A stretch of DNA of 13,437 bases from Planctomycetaceae bacterium (GCA_031278315.1 JAITKS010000139.1:1-13437); one strand, 5' to 3'; counted from the stretch's first letter, positions 6,576-13,238 are shown. The notes: a model not told the origin generated them from the sequence alone. Numbers and translations: made by a program.

Positions 6576-8312
6576 ATGAAAATTAAATTTAAAATGTTTG
6601 CTGCTGTCTTGTTGACGGCAGTAATTTTTACAGGAATCAATATTAAAGCGTCGGAAATTTCGGACAAATTTAATGAATTGATTTCTGGTATCGGTGCGGC
6701 AAATTTATCTGATCGTGAGAAATCACAAAGCGAGTGGAAATCGATTTGTCTCAAAAGCAGTAACAATTCCGATAAACGGAATGAAGCAGTCAAGTTGATG
6801 ACTGAGTATCTTCAAAAAGAGAATGTAAATGGCGAAACTGCTATTACATTTTTATCTTTACTTGGACTGCTTGGAGATTCTAGTACTGTTCCGGCTATTC
6901 AAAAATTTCTTGGCAACATTGAAATTAAATTTGTTGACGAAACGTTGGCAAAAGAAGGCCGTAAATTGATTCTCGACGAAGCTGTCCGTGCGTTAGCGAG
7001 AATACCCGGCAAGGAATCGGCTGCCGCTTTGAGTTCGTCGAATAGTATTTATGCCCGCAGCGGTCAAATTGCACACGATAAAAAACGCAAATGGGAAATC
7101 AGTGCTGAAACAAAAATGCCGATGGCAATTCCTTACGCGGCACAAAAAGATGTTGACGAGTATATTAGTAATTTCAAATCGCAAAATGATATTGTCAAAA
7201 CACAGATTATTGTTAATCTCGGTGTACGCGGCGACGGGAAATATTTAGACCTGATCAAACAGTCAATAAATAGCGAAAACAACGAATTACGCAAAGCAGC
7301 AATCGCGGCAATTGTTAAACTTAATTCAGATAATATCATCGAACCGTTAATTGAGTTGCTTTTGAGTAACGATGAAACTTCAGCACGGGCAGCAATAAAT
7401 TCGCTTTCGACTTTGTCAAGTAAAGATGTAGATGCGAAATTGATTAAACTCGCCGGAACAGAAAATGATGCAAAACGTTTAGAACGTATTAGTGAAATTC
7501 TTACTAATCGCAAGACAGCAGCATTTTTGCCCGTGATTTTTGAAAGACTTAAAGCAGGTACTGTACCGAATCGCAAAGCGTTTATTTCTAATGCAGCGAA
7601 AATTGCAACCGCTGAAAAAATTTCCGATTTCATCGATTTATGGTTAGTAATTTCAGACCGTAATGAAAAAATTGAACTGGAAAAAATAATCGCCGGATTT
7701 GCCAAAGGCGACGCAACTGCTGTACTTGCAAAAGTATCATCAGACAGCAAAGTTAATAAATATTCGCTGCTAGGACGAATCGGCGACCCAAAAGCGTTAC
7801 CGGAATTTCAAAAAGCATTAAAAGAATCCTCAACAGAAGCATTTGAAGGAATTAGAGAATGGCCAGACGCAACTGTTGCAAACGAACTTTTGAATATTGT
7901 CAAAGGTAAATTAGGAGCGTACCCGCAAAATGATAAAGTGAATGCGTTACGTTCTTATATTCGTGTGATTTCATTACCGCAAGATAAATTGAAAATCAAT
8001 GCAACGGTTGAGGAACAAGCCGATATGCTGATTAGTGCTTTTGAATTAGCAACTCGTGACGATGAACGAAATTTAGTTATTCAGCGGCTTGGTGCTGTAC
8101 GTCATGTTAAGTCTTTGAATTTTGCCGTTTTGCAAGTTGGCAATGATAAATTATTCCAATCGGCGGTCAAGTCGATTCTTGAATTATCACATCATGCCGC
8201 GTTAAGACGAGAAAATCCTGAAATATTCAAAGCAGCTTTGAAATTAGTTTTAGAAAAAGAAAAAGACAAAACTCTAATAGACAGAGCCAATAGTTATTTA
8301 AGAAATTTCTAA
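6576..8312 (+). CDS. secreted HEAT-repeat protein
   Basis: From ATG 6576 the protein has 578 residues. Residues 1-25 look like a Sec signal peptide: a basic MKIKFK, a hydrophobic FAAVLLTAVIFTGI, and a possible cleavage after IKA (25). The rest is mostly paired amphipathic helices of 30-35 residues typical of HEAT/PBS-lyase-like repeats, clearest around YLDLIKQSINSENNELRKAA and IIEPLIELLLSNDETSARAA. No catalytic motif is visible, so a binding or scaffold role in the periplasm is the most that can be inferred. The frame stays open up to 6408, but I reject that longer start: it would bury the signal peptide behind 56 Lys/Phe-rich residues and includes a 15-mer tandem repeat. Neither start has a Shine-Dalgarno sequence; a start at 6594 (M7) is also possible. 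A hairpin terminator follows closely. Confidence 0.78.
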   Translation: MKIKFKMFAAVLLTAVIFTGINIKASEISDKFNELISGIGAANLSDREKSQSEWKSICLKSSNNSDKRNEAVKLMTEYLQKENVNGETAITFLSLLGLLGDSSTVPAIQKFLGNIEIKFVDETLAKEGRKLILDEAVRALARIPGKESAAALSSSNSIYARSGQIAHDKKRKWEISAETKMPMAIPYAAQKDVDEYISNFKSQNDIVKTQIIVNLGVRGDGKYLDLIKQSINSENNELRKAAIAAIVKLNSDNIIEPLIELLLSNDETSARAAINSLSTLSSKDVDAKLIKLAGTENDAKRLERISEILTNRKTAAFLPVIFERLKAGTVPNRKAFISNAAKIATAEKISDFIDLWLVISDRNEKIELEKIIAGFAKGDATAVLAKVSSDSKVNKYSLLGRIGDPKALPEFQKALKESSTEAFEGIREWPDATVANELLNIVKGKLGAYPQNDKVNALRSYIRVISLPQDKLKINATVEEQADMLISAFELATRDDERNLVIQRLGAVRHVKSLNFAVLQVGNDKLFQSAVKSILELSHHAALRRENPEIFKAALKLVLEKEKDKTLIDRANSYLRNF

Positions 8313-8327
8313 AAAAACATGAGAAAA

Positions 8328-8376
8328 GTAATATAGAGACACAAGACATTGTGTTTCTATATTACGGTCTTTTTTT
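8328..8376 (+). terminator. rho-independent terminator of the HEAT gene
   Basis: Stem gtaatatagagacacaa (8328-8344), loop gaca, and the complementary ttgtgtttctatattac (8349-8365): 17 base pairs with one G-U. After ggtc a run of seven T follows (8370-8376). It begins 15 bases after the HEAT stop codon. The stem is AT-rich, so efficiency is uncertain. Confidence 0.75.
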
Positions 8377-8415
8377 GTAACGAAAAATGTAACCGTTCAC
8401 GCATAAAAATAAATA
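8328..8415 (+). repeat. hairpin-plus-tail module, copy 1
   Basis: The hairpin described as the terminator is followed by a tail, tttttgtaacgaaaaatgta, and gttcacgcataaaaataaat. The whole unit recurs at 8643-8730. Confidence 0.75.
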
Positions 8416-8417
8416 CG

Positions 8418-8430
8418 CCCTGAAAGGCGG
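8418..8430. repeat. GCCCTGAAAGG-type palindrome
   Basis: ccctgaaaggcgg is a shortened version of the gccctgaaagggc motif at 13239 and 13305. A reverse-oriented relative, cgcccttttagggc, is at 8526-8539 and is preceded by ccgat, matching the gatcgg that follows the 13239 copy. Confidence 0.55.
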
Positions 8431-8525
8431 TAAGAATTAGTGGTCAGTGGTTAGTTCGCATGCGGAGATTAGAACGGAATCTAAAGTTCGAATCACTAAT
8501 TGCTATTATTGATCCAATATCCGAT

Positions 8526-8539
8526 CGCCCTTTTAGGGC
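8526..8539 (-). repeat. GCCCTAAAAGGGCG palindrome, reverse orientation
   Basis: On the reverse strand it reads gccctaaaagggcgatcgg, the same extended motif as at 13239-13257 with one substitution (G to A) in the loop. Confidence 0.65.
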
Positions 8540-8552
8540 TTCGGTTTGAAAT

Positions 8553-8640
8553 CGTAATATTTCAGTTGAATATTTGTTTTTCAATTTTTTTGGTTTATGA
8601 ATTTTTAAACTAACCTTATTTTCAACCTTATTTTTCCGTA
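8553..8640 (+). repeat. interspersed element A, full copy
   Basis: cgtaatatttcagttgaat, a T-rich core, ttggtttatgaattttt, aactaaccttattttcaac, cttatttttccg. Very close to the 1817 copy. It lies downstream of the HEAT gene in the same orientation, sandwiched between the two hairpin modules. Confidence 0.7.
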
Positions 8641-8642
8641 AC

Positions 8643-8730
8643 GTAGAGATACAACGCCTTGTGTCTTTACATATCAGGTTTTATTTTTTGTAACGAAAAA
8701 GGGTAAACGTTCACGCATAAAAATAAATAC
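8643..8730 (+). repeat. hairpin-plus-tail module, copy 2
   Basis: Stem gtagagatacaa (8643-8654), loop cgcc, ttgtgtctttac (8659-8670), with two G-U pairs. The tail attttttgtaacgaaaaa and aaacgttcacgcataaaa match copy 1. It lies about 100 bases upstream of the kinase gene and may act as a second terminator or as an insulator. Confidence 0.7.
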
Positions 8731-8831
8731 AGAAAACGAAAACCAAAAATTTAAGTAAAAGTAATTTCAAATACACGAAAAACGTTATCGGAAATTAAAG
8801 TGAAATCAGTTTAACAATCGGAGATTGAGAA

Positions 8832-9698
8832 ATGTCTAATATATCATTTGAGTATTGGGGCAACTATCGTATATTGAATTTAATAAGCTCCGGTCAATCG
8901 AGCCGCATTTATCAGGCGTATGATGACCAAAACCGGCAGGCTGTATGCATCAAGACATTGCTAGATAAAACTGCAAAAGATAAAGAACAAATTCAAATTC
9001 TAAAGCAAGAATATGATATAGCAAAACGGTTAAATCACCCTAAACTAATACGAGTTTTCTCATTTGGATGGCAACGCGATGTTCCGTATATCGTGATGGA
9101 ATGGTTTGCCGGCTCTAATTTGAAATCATTGATTAATCGCGGATATAGCCAATATTGTGATCAGATAGAACAAATTGTATTTAACATGATTGATTCACTT
9201 TCACATTTGCATTTATCCGGCTGGGTACATAGAGATATTAAACCGGACAATTTTTTATTTGATACTAAAAACAAAGAACTAAAATTAATAGACTTTGCAA
9301 TAACACGAAAAAATGTTACAGGCTTTTCACGATTTTTTACAAGACGCTCTCAACCTCAAGGAACAGGAAGTTATATGCCGCCGGAACAAATTAAAGGATT
9401 ACCGCCCGAATTTTCAGCAGATATTTATAGTCTCGGATGCACTATTTACGAACTCTTGACTATGAGATTACCGTTTTCTGGAGATAGTATGAACGATTTG
9501 TTGAAAAAACATCTCTCAGCACCAATGCCTAATGTTATTTCACGAAATAAAAATATTACAAAAGAATTTAATAATTTATTGAAAACTATAACATCAAAAT
9601 CAGCAAAAGATCGACCTAACAACGCAACTGAATTATTAAGAATTATTCAAAAAACAAAAATTTTCCAAAACCCGCCAAAACCTGAAGACATCGTATAA
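8832..9698 (+). CDS. Hanks-type serine/threonine protein kinase, soluble
   Basis: A 288-residue protein that is almost only a kinase domain. Seen: a degenerate Gly-rich loop ISSGQSSRIY (18-27; only the central Gly of GxGxxG is kept), ATP-binding K41 in VCIK, the alphaC Glu probably E60, the hinge VMEWF, the catalytic loop VHRDIKPDN (132-140) with D135 and N140, metal-binding D154 in LIDFA (DFA replaces DFG), PPE (183-185) for APE, and DIYSLG (197-202). The catalytic Lys, both Asp and the Asn are present, so activity is plausible. No transmembrane segment or extra sensor domain, unlike the long multi-domain kinases common in Planctomycetota; the last 20 residues are a Pro-rich tail. The start is supported by GGAG at 8820-8823. 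Substrate unknown; no phosphatase partner adjoins it. Confidence 0.9.
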   Translation: MSNISFEYWGNYRILNLISSGQSSRIYQAYDDQNRQAVCIKTLLDKTAKDKEQIQILKQEYDIAKRLNHPKLIRVFSFGWQRDVPYIVMEWFAGSNLKSLINRGYSQYCDQIEQIVFNMIDSLSHLHLSGWVHRDIKPDNFLFDTKNKELKLIDFAITRKNVTGFSRFFTRRSQPQGTGSYMPPEQIKGLPPEFSADIYSLGCTIYELLTMRLPFSGDSMNDLLKKHLSAPMPNVISRNKNITKEFNNLLKTITSKSAKDRPNNATELLRIIQKTKIFQNPPKPEDIV

Positions 9699-9702
9699 TC
9701 AA

Positions 9703-9773
9703 AGAAATTTAAGCGAATTTCTAAAAATATCATTTCATAGAACACAAATTTCTCTTAAAAGTTATTTGTTCTA
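9703..9773. terminator. possible bidirectional terminator between convergent genes
   Basis: Two weak inverted repeats lie in the 92-base gap between the kinase and the GNAT gene: agaaatt (9703-9709) with aatttct (9716-9722), and tagaaca..aaat (9738-9749) with atttgttcta (9764-9773). Neither has a strong GC stem or a long T-run, so this is a placement-based guess. Confidence 0.35.
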
Positions 9774-9790
9774 CCGCCGTGATCGAAACG

Positions 9791-10513
9791 CTAGAAAACA
9801 TATTTCATATTGCAATTATAATAATGAATTTTCCTATTAAAAAAAATTTCTTTCTCGTCAATTTTTTCAAATCCTAATCGGGAATAGAACGAAACATTTT
9901 CCGGTAATTGGGTCGTCAAACCTAATAAATGACCATTCGTTTTCGTATTACGTAACTCATTCAAACAACTTTTAACGGCAAAAGAACCAATCCCTTTACC
10001 TTTGTATTCTTTTTTTACAGCAACCATTGACAAATAATCATATTCCTTTGATTTTACGGCTTTGGTCAAAATCTTTTTATTGTAATTTTCCAAACTGAGC
10101 ATTCGGTACAAAGCAGAGAACCCGAATCTGTAAATAAATTTATGTAACCCTGCTTGTCGATAATCGCTAAAAGTTCTTTTTGTCCCGCTAGGAGGAATTA
10201 ATGTCAATGTCCCTACTATTTCATTTGAATTTTTTTCTTTGACAATTTTAGTTACTATTTGACGCCGATTGAGCAAAAATAAATCTGTTTCAAATAACCA
10301 AATTAAACCTTCCCGCAAATTCGTTGGATTAAATATCGAAGAATAAACAGGATTGGTTTCAAATGCATCAGTTAAGAGATTGACAATTTCATTTATCTCA
10401 CGCATTTGCATTTTTTCGATATAAAAATTGTTCAAGCCGATCATTTTATTCGGACACAATTTCGACTCGCTCATATTATTTGTACCAGATTCTGCCTGCA
10501 TTTCCTGATTCAT
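9791..10513 (-). CDS. GNAT family N-acetyltransferase
   Basis: A 240-residue GNAT-fold protein that would transfer an acetyl group from acetyl-CoA to an unidentified amine. The acetyl-CoA-binding motif A is VAVKKEYKGKGIGSFAV (164-180), with the Q/RxxGxG/A loop as K171-G172-K173-G174-I175-G176. Motif B is the segment LLGLTTQLPENVSFYSRLGF (196-215), with the usual 'N..FYxxxGF' pattern. Residues 38-60 (EINEIVNLLTDAFETNPVY) are the normal first strand and helix. The first 30 residues, Asn/Met/Ser-rich, precede the domain and may be over-extended: Met4, Met14, Met24 and Met35 are alternatives and none has a good Shine-Dalgarno sequence. Cytosolic. It converges on the kinase gene; no cluster partner hints at the substrate. 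Confidence 0.85.
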   Translation of the reverse strand: MNQEMQAESGTNNMSESKLCPNKMIGLNNFYIEKMQMREINEIVNLLTDAFETNPVYSSIFNPTNLREGLIWLFETDLFLLNRRQIVTKIVKEKNSNEIVGTLTLIPPSGTKRTFSDYRQAGLHKFIYRFGFSALYRMLSLENYNKKILTKAVKSKEYDYLSMVAVKKEYKGKGIGSFAVKSCLNELRNTKTNGHLLGLTTQLPENVSFYSRLGFEKIDEKEIFFNRKIHYYNCNMKYVF

Positions 10514-10597
10514 TAAAAATTCTGATCAAGTCTGATTTTTTGAAAGGTTGATATTTGACGGTCTCTTGGACTACTAAGTTTTTTTGGTGAATCGTTT

Positions 10598-10680
10598 AGT
10601 TCTGAAAAATAAGGTGAAAAATAAGATTAAAAAATAAGGTTAGTTAAAAAAGAAATTTGAAACCTCTGATAAATTTTACG
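10598..10680 (-). repeat. interspersed element A, reverse copy
   Basis: On the reverse strand: cgtaaaatttatcagaggtt, a T-rich block, aactaaccttatttttt, cttatttttcacctta. It is downstream of the reverse-strand metallophosphoesterase and has the same orientation as it. Confidence 0.6.
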
Positions 10681-10684
10681 AAAA

Positions 10685-10789
10685 TTTTTTAAACACGAAA
10701 CACACAAAAATCACGAAATACACGAAAAGGAGTTGTTTATGATTTTTCATGTTTTTTGTGTTTTTCACGTGTTTCGTGATTTAAAAAAT
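10685..10789. repeat. CACGAAA-rich imperfect palindrome, copy 2
   Basis: The left arm ttttttaaacacgaaacac (10685-10703), continuing through tcacgaaatacacgaaaa (10711-10728), pairs with a right arm from about 10741 to 10789 that ends cgtgtttcgtgatttaaaa. The loop contains ggagttgttt. It lies just behind the 3' end of the metallophosphoesterase gene and could contribute to transcript termination, though the pairing is interrupted. Confidence 0.65.
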
Positions 10790-10797
10790 AAATGCGA

Positions 10798-10825
10798 ACT
10801 AATCACTAATCACTAATCACTAATG
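10798..10825. repeat. four-copy heptamer repeat ACTAATC
   Basis: actaatc x3 followed by actaatg, ending eight bases before the metallophosphoesterase stop codon on the complementary strand. Confidence 0.8.
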
Positions 10826-10832
10826 ATCGCAA

Positions 10833-12548
10833 TCAGAAAGTCTCGGCGTTACGTTTTCCTGAATCGTCGATGCCCTCGACAATTATTTGTGAATTGCCGA
10901 CAGTTATTAAGGATAATCTGTAAGATTCGCCAGACGTTTCTAACACAATATGACGCAAAATTGCATGCAGTATTTTGGGTGATTTTACGTTTCGCAACCG
11001 ATCTACATCTGCAAGCGTTTTAACAACATTTCCGCCGTTTCGTCCGCCGTCTTCGATACGATGGAAATTGAAATTATTCGGGTCGGGTGTAAGTATTCGC
11101 CACGCATGAGAATGTCCGCTTACTGAAAAATCAATATTAAACGTGTTTGCCTTATCTTTGAATCGCCGTTTCAAATCGGCATGAGCCTCATCTTGTGACG
11201 TGGTGAAACCGGAATCGTGCATCAGTACAATATTGTTTACAGAAACATCCGGAGCCGGCAAACTCTCAAACCATTCGACTTGCTCGGCAAAATACGGCAC
11301 CATATCATAAAAGCCGTCGTGTTCCCATTGATCGGAGTCTTCACTTTCAGCCGTATCAAATATAGTAAAAAGATTGTTGCCTCGCCGCACCTGATAATAC
11401 ATATTTGTCAACCCGATTTTACGTCCTAAATCTTCAATTTTTTCGTTACTGCGAACCTCGTGATTGCCGCGTACAAAAATAGCCGGAATCTCGCCTTTCG
11501 TCAATTTGAACGCACCGCCTAGAATATATTTGATAACCTGTTGCTCGTTGACATAAAAATCTGCATAATCGCCGTTAAGAACTACAAGATCGGCGTTTTG
11601 TCCTAGCGGTTCTAAATGACTTGCAACAGCGTCCAACAATGAAATCCGATTATGCCAGTCGGAAGCAACAATGATTTTCGGTTCATCAACATTGGTCGTA
11701 TTTTTTAACGTATAAGTTTTTGTATTGATCGTTCTGCCCAATTTTCCGCCGTAAGCAAGACGCTCAACAACGAATGTTGCATGAGCAGTATATTGATTTC
11801 CGTCCAATTCGGAACGCGGAATTTTCACCGCATGTATTTTTCCAATAGATTTATAACCTGCTTCATTCGCATAAACGGTTTTTAATTTTCCGTTACTAGT
11901 ATAGGTAACATAAGCCTGCGCATTGACATTTGTTGCAAATACAACGGAATATTTATCTGCTCCGATATCAAAAACAATAGGTTGTACTTCGAATCGAAAA
12001 GTAAGCGGCGGAATTTGTAACATTGCTTTTGCACTCAAAGCTCCTACAAAAATCACCGTTAAAATTACGGCTATTACATTGCGGCTTTTTGCCGATAAAT
12101 TAAGATTAGGAAAGACAAGCAATAAAAACGGTATCCCAAACAACGCTGCAATAAACGGCAACGCTTCACCGATAATAATACAACTTGTTTCGACAAACGC
12201 TTCTATCGAAATAGCATAATTTATCACCCAAAAGAAAAGCGATAACAAAAATGATAAGCATGAAATCATAATGATAATAATTGATAAACGCTTTCTTAAA
12301 AATACTGCCGCCGCAACGCCAATACTATAAATCGCATTTATTATCATTACATAAAAAAGAATTTCCGAAAAACCTTGAAATACTTCGCGGTTTATAAAAA
12401 CGTAACCGATTCGGAAACTATAATTGACAATCGCAGCAGAAACAGCAAGCAACGCCGCCAAAACTGCAAAAAACTCGCCGATTATACCAAACAATGTTCT
12501 TTTGTATTTCGTGTCGTTGCCGTTGATATTGTTGTCGTTGATGTTCAT
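10833..12548 (-). CDS. membrane-anchored metallophosphoesterase with five predicted membrane helices
   Basis: A 571-residue protein in three parts. Residues 1-180: hydrophilic Asn-rich start, then about five hydrophobic helices (roughly 19-42, 59-83, 88-115, 121-147, 157-178). Residues about 181-285: a beta-rich segment (FRFEVQPIVFDIGADKYSVV onward, including QAYVTYTSNGK) resembling the fibronectin-like N-domain of purple acid phosphatases. Residues 290-555: calcineurin-like phosphoesterase with the complete metal-ligand series SDWHN (D297, H299), GDYAD (D327), GNHE (N362, H363), MHD (H444) and GHSH (H479, H481). It would be a two-metal phosphomonoesterase or diesterase; substrate unknown. 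With five helices after a short start, the catalytic side depends on the real topology. AGGAGG at 12559-12564 supports the ATG. A pentamer array lies just upstream of this site. Confidence 0.88.
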   Translation of the reverse strand: MNINDNNINGNDTKYKRTLFGIIGEFFAVLAALLAVSAAIVNYSFRIGYVFINREVFQGFSEILFYVMIINAIYSIGVAAAVFLRKRLSIIIIMISCLSFLLSLFFWVINYAISIEAFVETSCIIIGEALPFIAALFGIPFLLLVFPNLNLSAKSRNVIAVILTVIFVGALSAKAMLQIPPLTFRFEVQPIVFDIGADKYSVVFATNVNAQAYVTYTSNGKLKTVYANEAGYKSIGKIHAVKIPRSELDGNQYTAHATFVVERLAYGGKLGRTINTKTYTLKNTTNVDEPKIIVASDWHNRISLLDAVASHLEPLGQNADLVVLNGDYADFYVNEQQVIKYILGGAFKLTKGEIPAIFVRGNHEVRSNEKIEDLGRKIGLTNMYYQVRRGNNLFTIFDTAESEDSDQWEHDGFYDMVPYFAEQVEWFESLPAPDVSVNNIVLMHDSGFTTSQDEAHADLKRRFKDKANTFNIDFSVSGHSHAWRILTPDPNNFNFHRIEDGGRNGGNVVKTLADVDRLRNVKSPKILHAILRHIVLETSGESYRLSLITVGNSQIIVEGIDDSGKRNAETF

Positions 12549-12558
12549 AATTAATAAA

Positions 12559-12564
12559 CCTCCT
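12559..12564 (-). promoter_or_regulatory. ribosome binding site of the metallophosphoesterase
   Basis: Perfect AGGAGG on the reverse strand, ten bases before the ATG at 12546-12548. It confirms the start, so the membrane helices belong to the protein. Confidence 0.8.
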
Positions 12565-12582
12565 AAAAGAGTGTGTTATTGG

Positions 12583-12625
12583 AAAGTAAAGTAAAGTAAA
12601 GTAAAGTAAAGTAAAGTAAAGTAAA
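12583..12625. repeat. eight-copy pentamer repeat AAAGT upstream of the metallophosphoesterase
   Basis: Eight perfect aaagt units plus aaa, 43 bases without a mismatch. On the coding strand of the downstream gene it reads ACTTT repeated, 34 bases before the ATG and 18 bases before the ribosome binding site. Perfect identity over eight units implies a recent or actively slipping array. Confidence 0.92.
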
Positions 12626-12915
12626 TTGTAATATCAGTGTAATTCGAAACGTGAGTGTCTTGTCTGGATTAATTCAATGTTGAATGATTTTTTACGTTGC
12701 TCTCACATTAAAATACGTTTTGAAAATTCGGCTGAAATATTACAAACCATTGTAATTTTTGAAACAAACCTTGCGAAAAACTTTTGTAATAATTTCAATC
12801 GGTTAATTTCGAGCAGCGTACAAATCTATAAAAATTGTTAATCTTGTCAATCCCTCCCTTTACAAGGTTAGACAGAAATACTGTAATGTATTTGTAATGT
12901 ATTTCGACATGACAA

Positions 12916-13195
12916 TTATAATGACATGCGGAACATAGCAGGCAGCCGGATTTTCACGGGAGTCAGACCGTTCAATCCTTTTCCGTCTGGCATATAAAGT
13001 TATTTCTGTTTCGGAGATACTGTTTTCCCGCGGAGTAATTACGGCTGTAACAGATATTTCCTGCTTGGGTTGAATAACAATTGGAAACTGAGACATTATT
13101 CTATAACAACCGATTTGATTACACCAATTGAGTTGTCCTCCGCATATCCGAATTGGCAATGGATTATTATATGGATTATTATTTTGTAATATATA
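12916..13195 (-). pseudogene. frameshifted fragment of a DUF1573-like/Ig-fold protein
   Basis: Reverse-strand reading from 13195 gives LQNNNPYNNPLPIRICGG, then NWCNQIGCYRI, then FPIVIQPKQEISVTAVITP and SETEITLYA. In that frame the text degenerates into an Arg/Ser-rich tail. Skipping one base at about 12988 and continuing gives DGKGLNGLTPVKIRLPAMF and a stop (12916-12918), which joins naturally onto ITLYA. The combined pattern (short Asn-rich linker, 'PIRI.GG', Cys pair, 'P..I.P....I.....I.P', '.LY.D', a final strand) resembles planctomycetal DUF1573-type secreted proteins in which an Ig-like domain follows a membrane anchor. There is an in-frame TAG at 13196-13198 and no credible ATG start or anchor; upstream DNA is palindromic repeat. 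I infer a decayed gene missing its N-terminus. The family name is a pattern-based judgement. Confidence 0.55.
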
Positions 13196-13238
13196 CTATT
13201 CATACTTGAAAATTCGGTATTTGTTTTAAACAAAACCA

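Larger units (their letters stand above)
8313..8831. other. HEAT gene to kinase gap, repeat-rich
   Basis: In order: hairpin/tail module copy 1 (8328-8415), which serves as terminator; gccctgaaaggcgg (8418-8430); a loosely palindromic block with aattagtg (8435-8442) against cactaatt (8494-8501) and a central cgcatgcg (8457-8464); the inverted motif cgcccttttagggc (8526-8539); element A (8553-8640); module copy 2 (8643-8730). The last 100 bases are AT-rich leader ending in ggag (8820-8823), eight bases before the kinase ATG. No gene. Confidence 0.6.
10514..10832. other. gap between metallophosphoesterase 3' end and GNAT start
   Basis: Contains element A reverse (10598-10680), the second CACGAAA palindrome (10685-10789) and a four-unit heptamer array (10798-10825). 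A 25-codon open frame with a good ribosome binding site begins in the palindrome loop (10739-10816) but is probably fortuitous. Confidence 0.6.

Noticed and set aside
7133..7750. Reverse open frame of 205 codons inside the HEAT gene
   Set aside because: Antisense shadow of a well-supported coding region; Ser/Ala/Leu-rich without a domain signature.
11923..12219. Forward open frame of 98 codons
   Set aside because: Antisense to the membrane part of the metallophosphoesterase; Thr/Lys/Ala-rich shadow with no motif.
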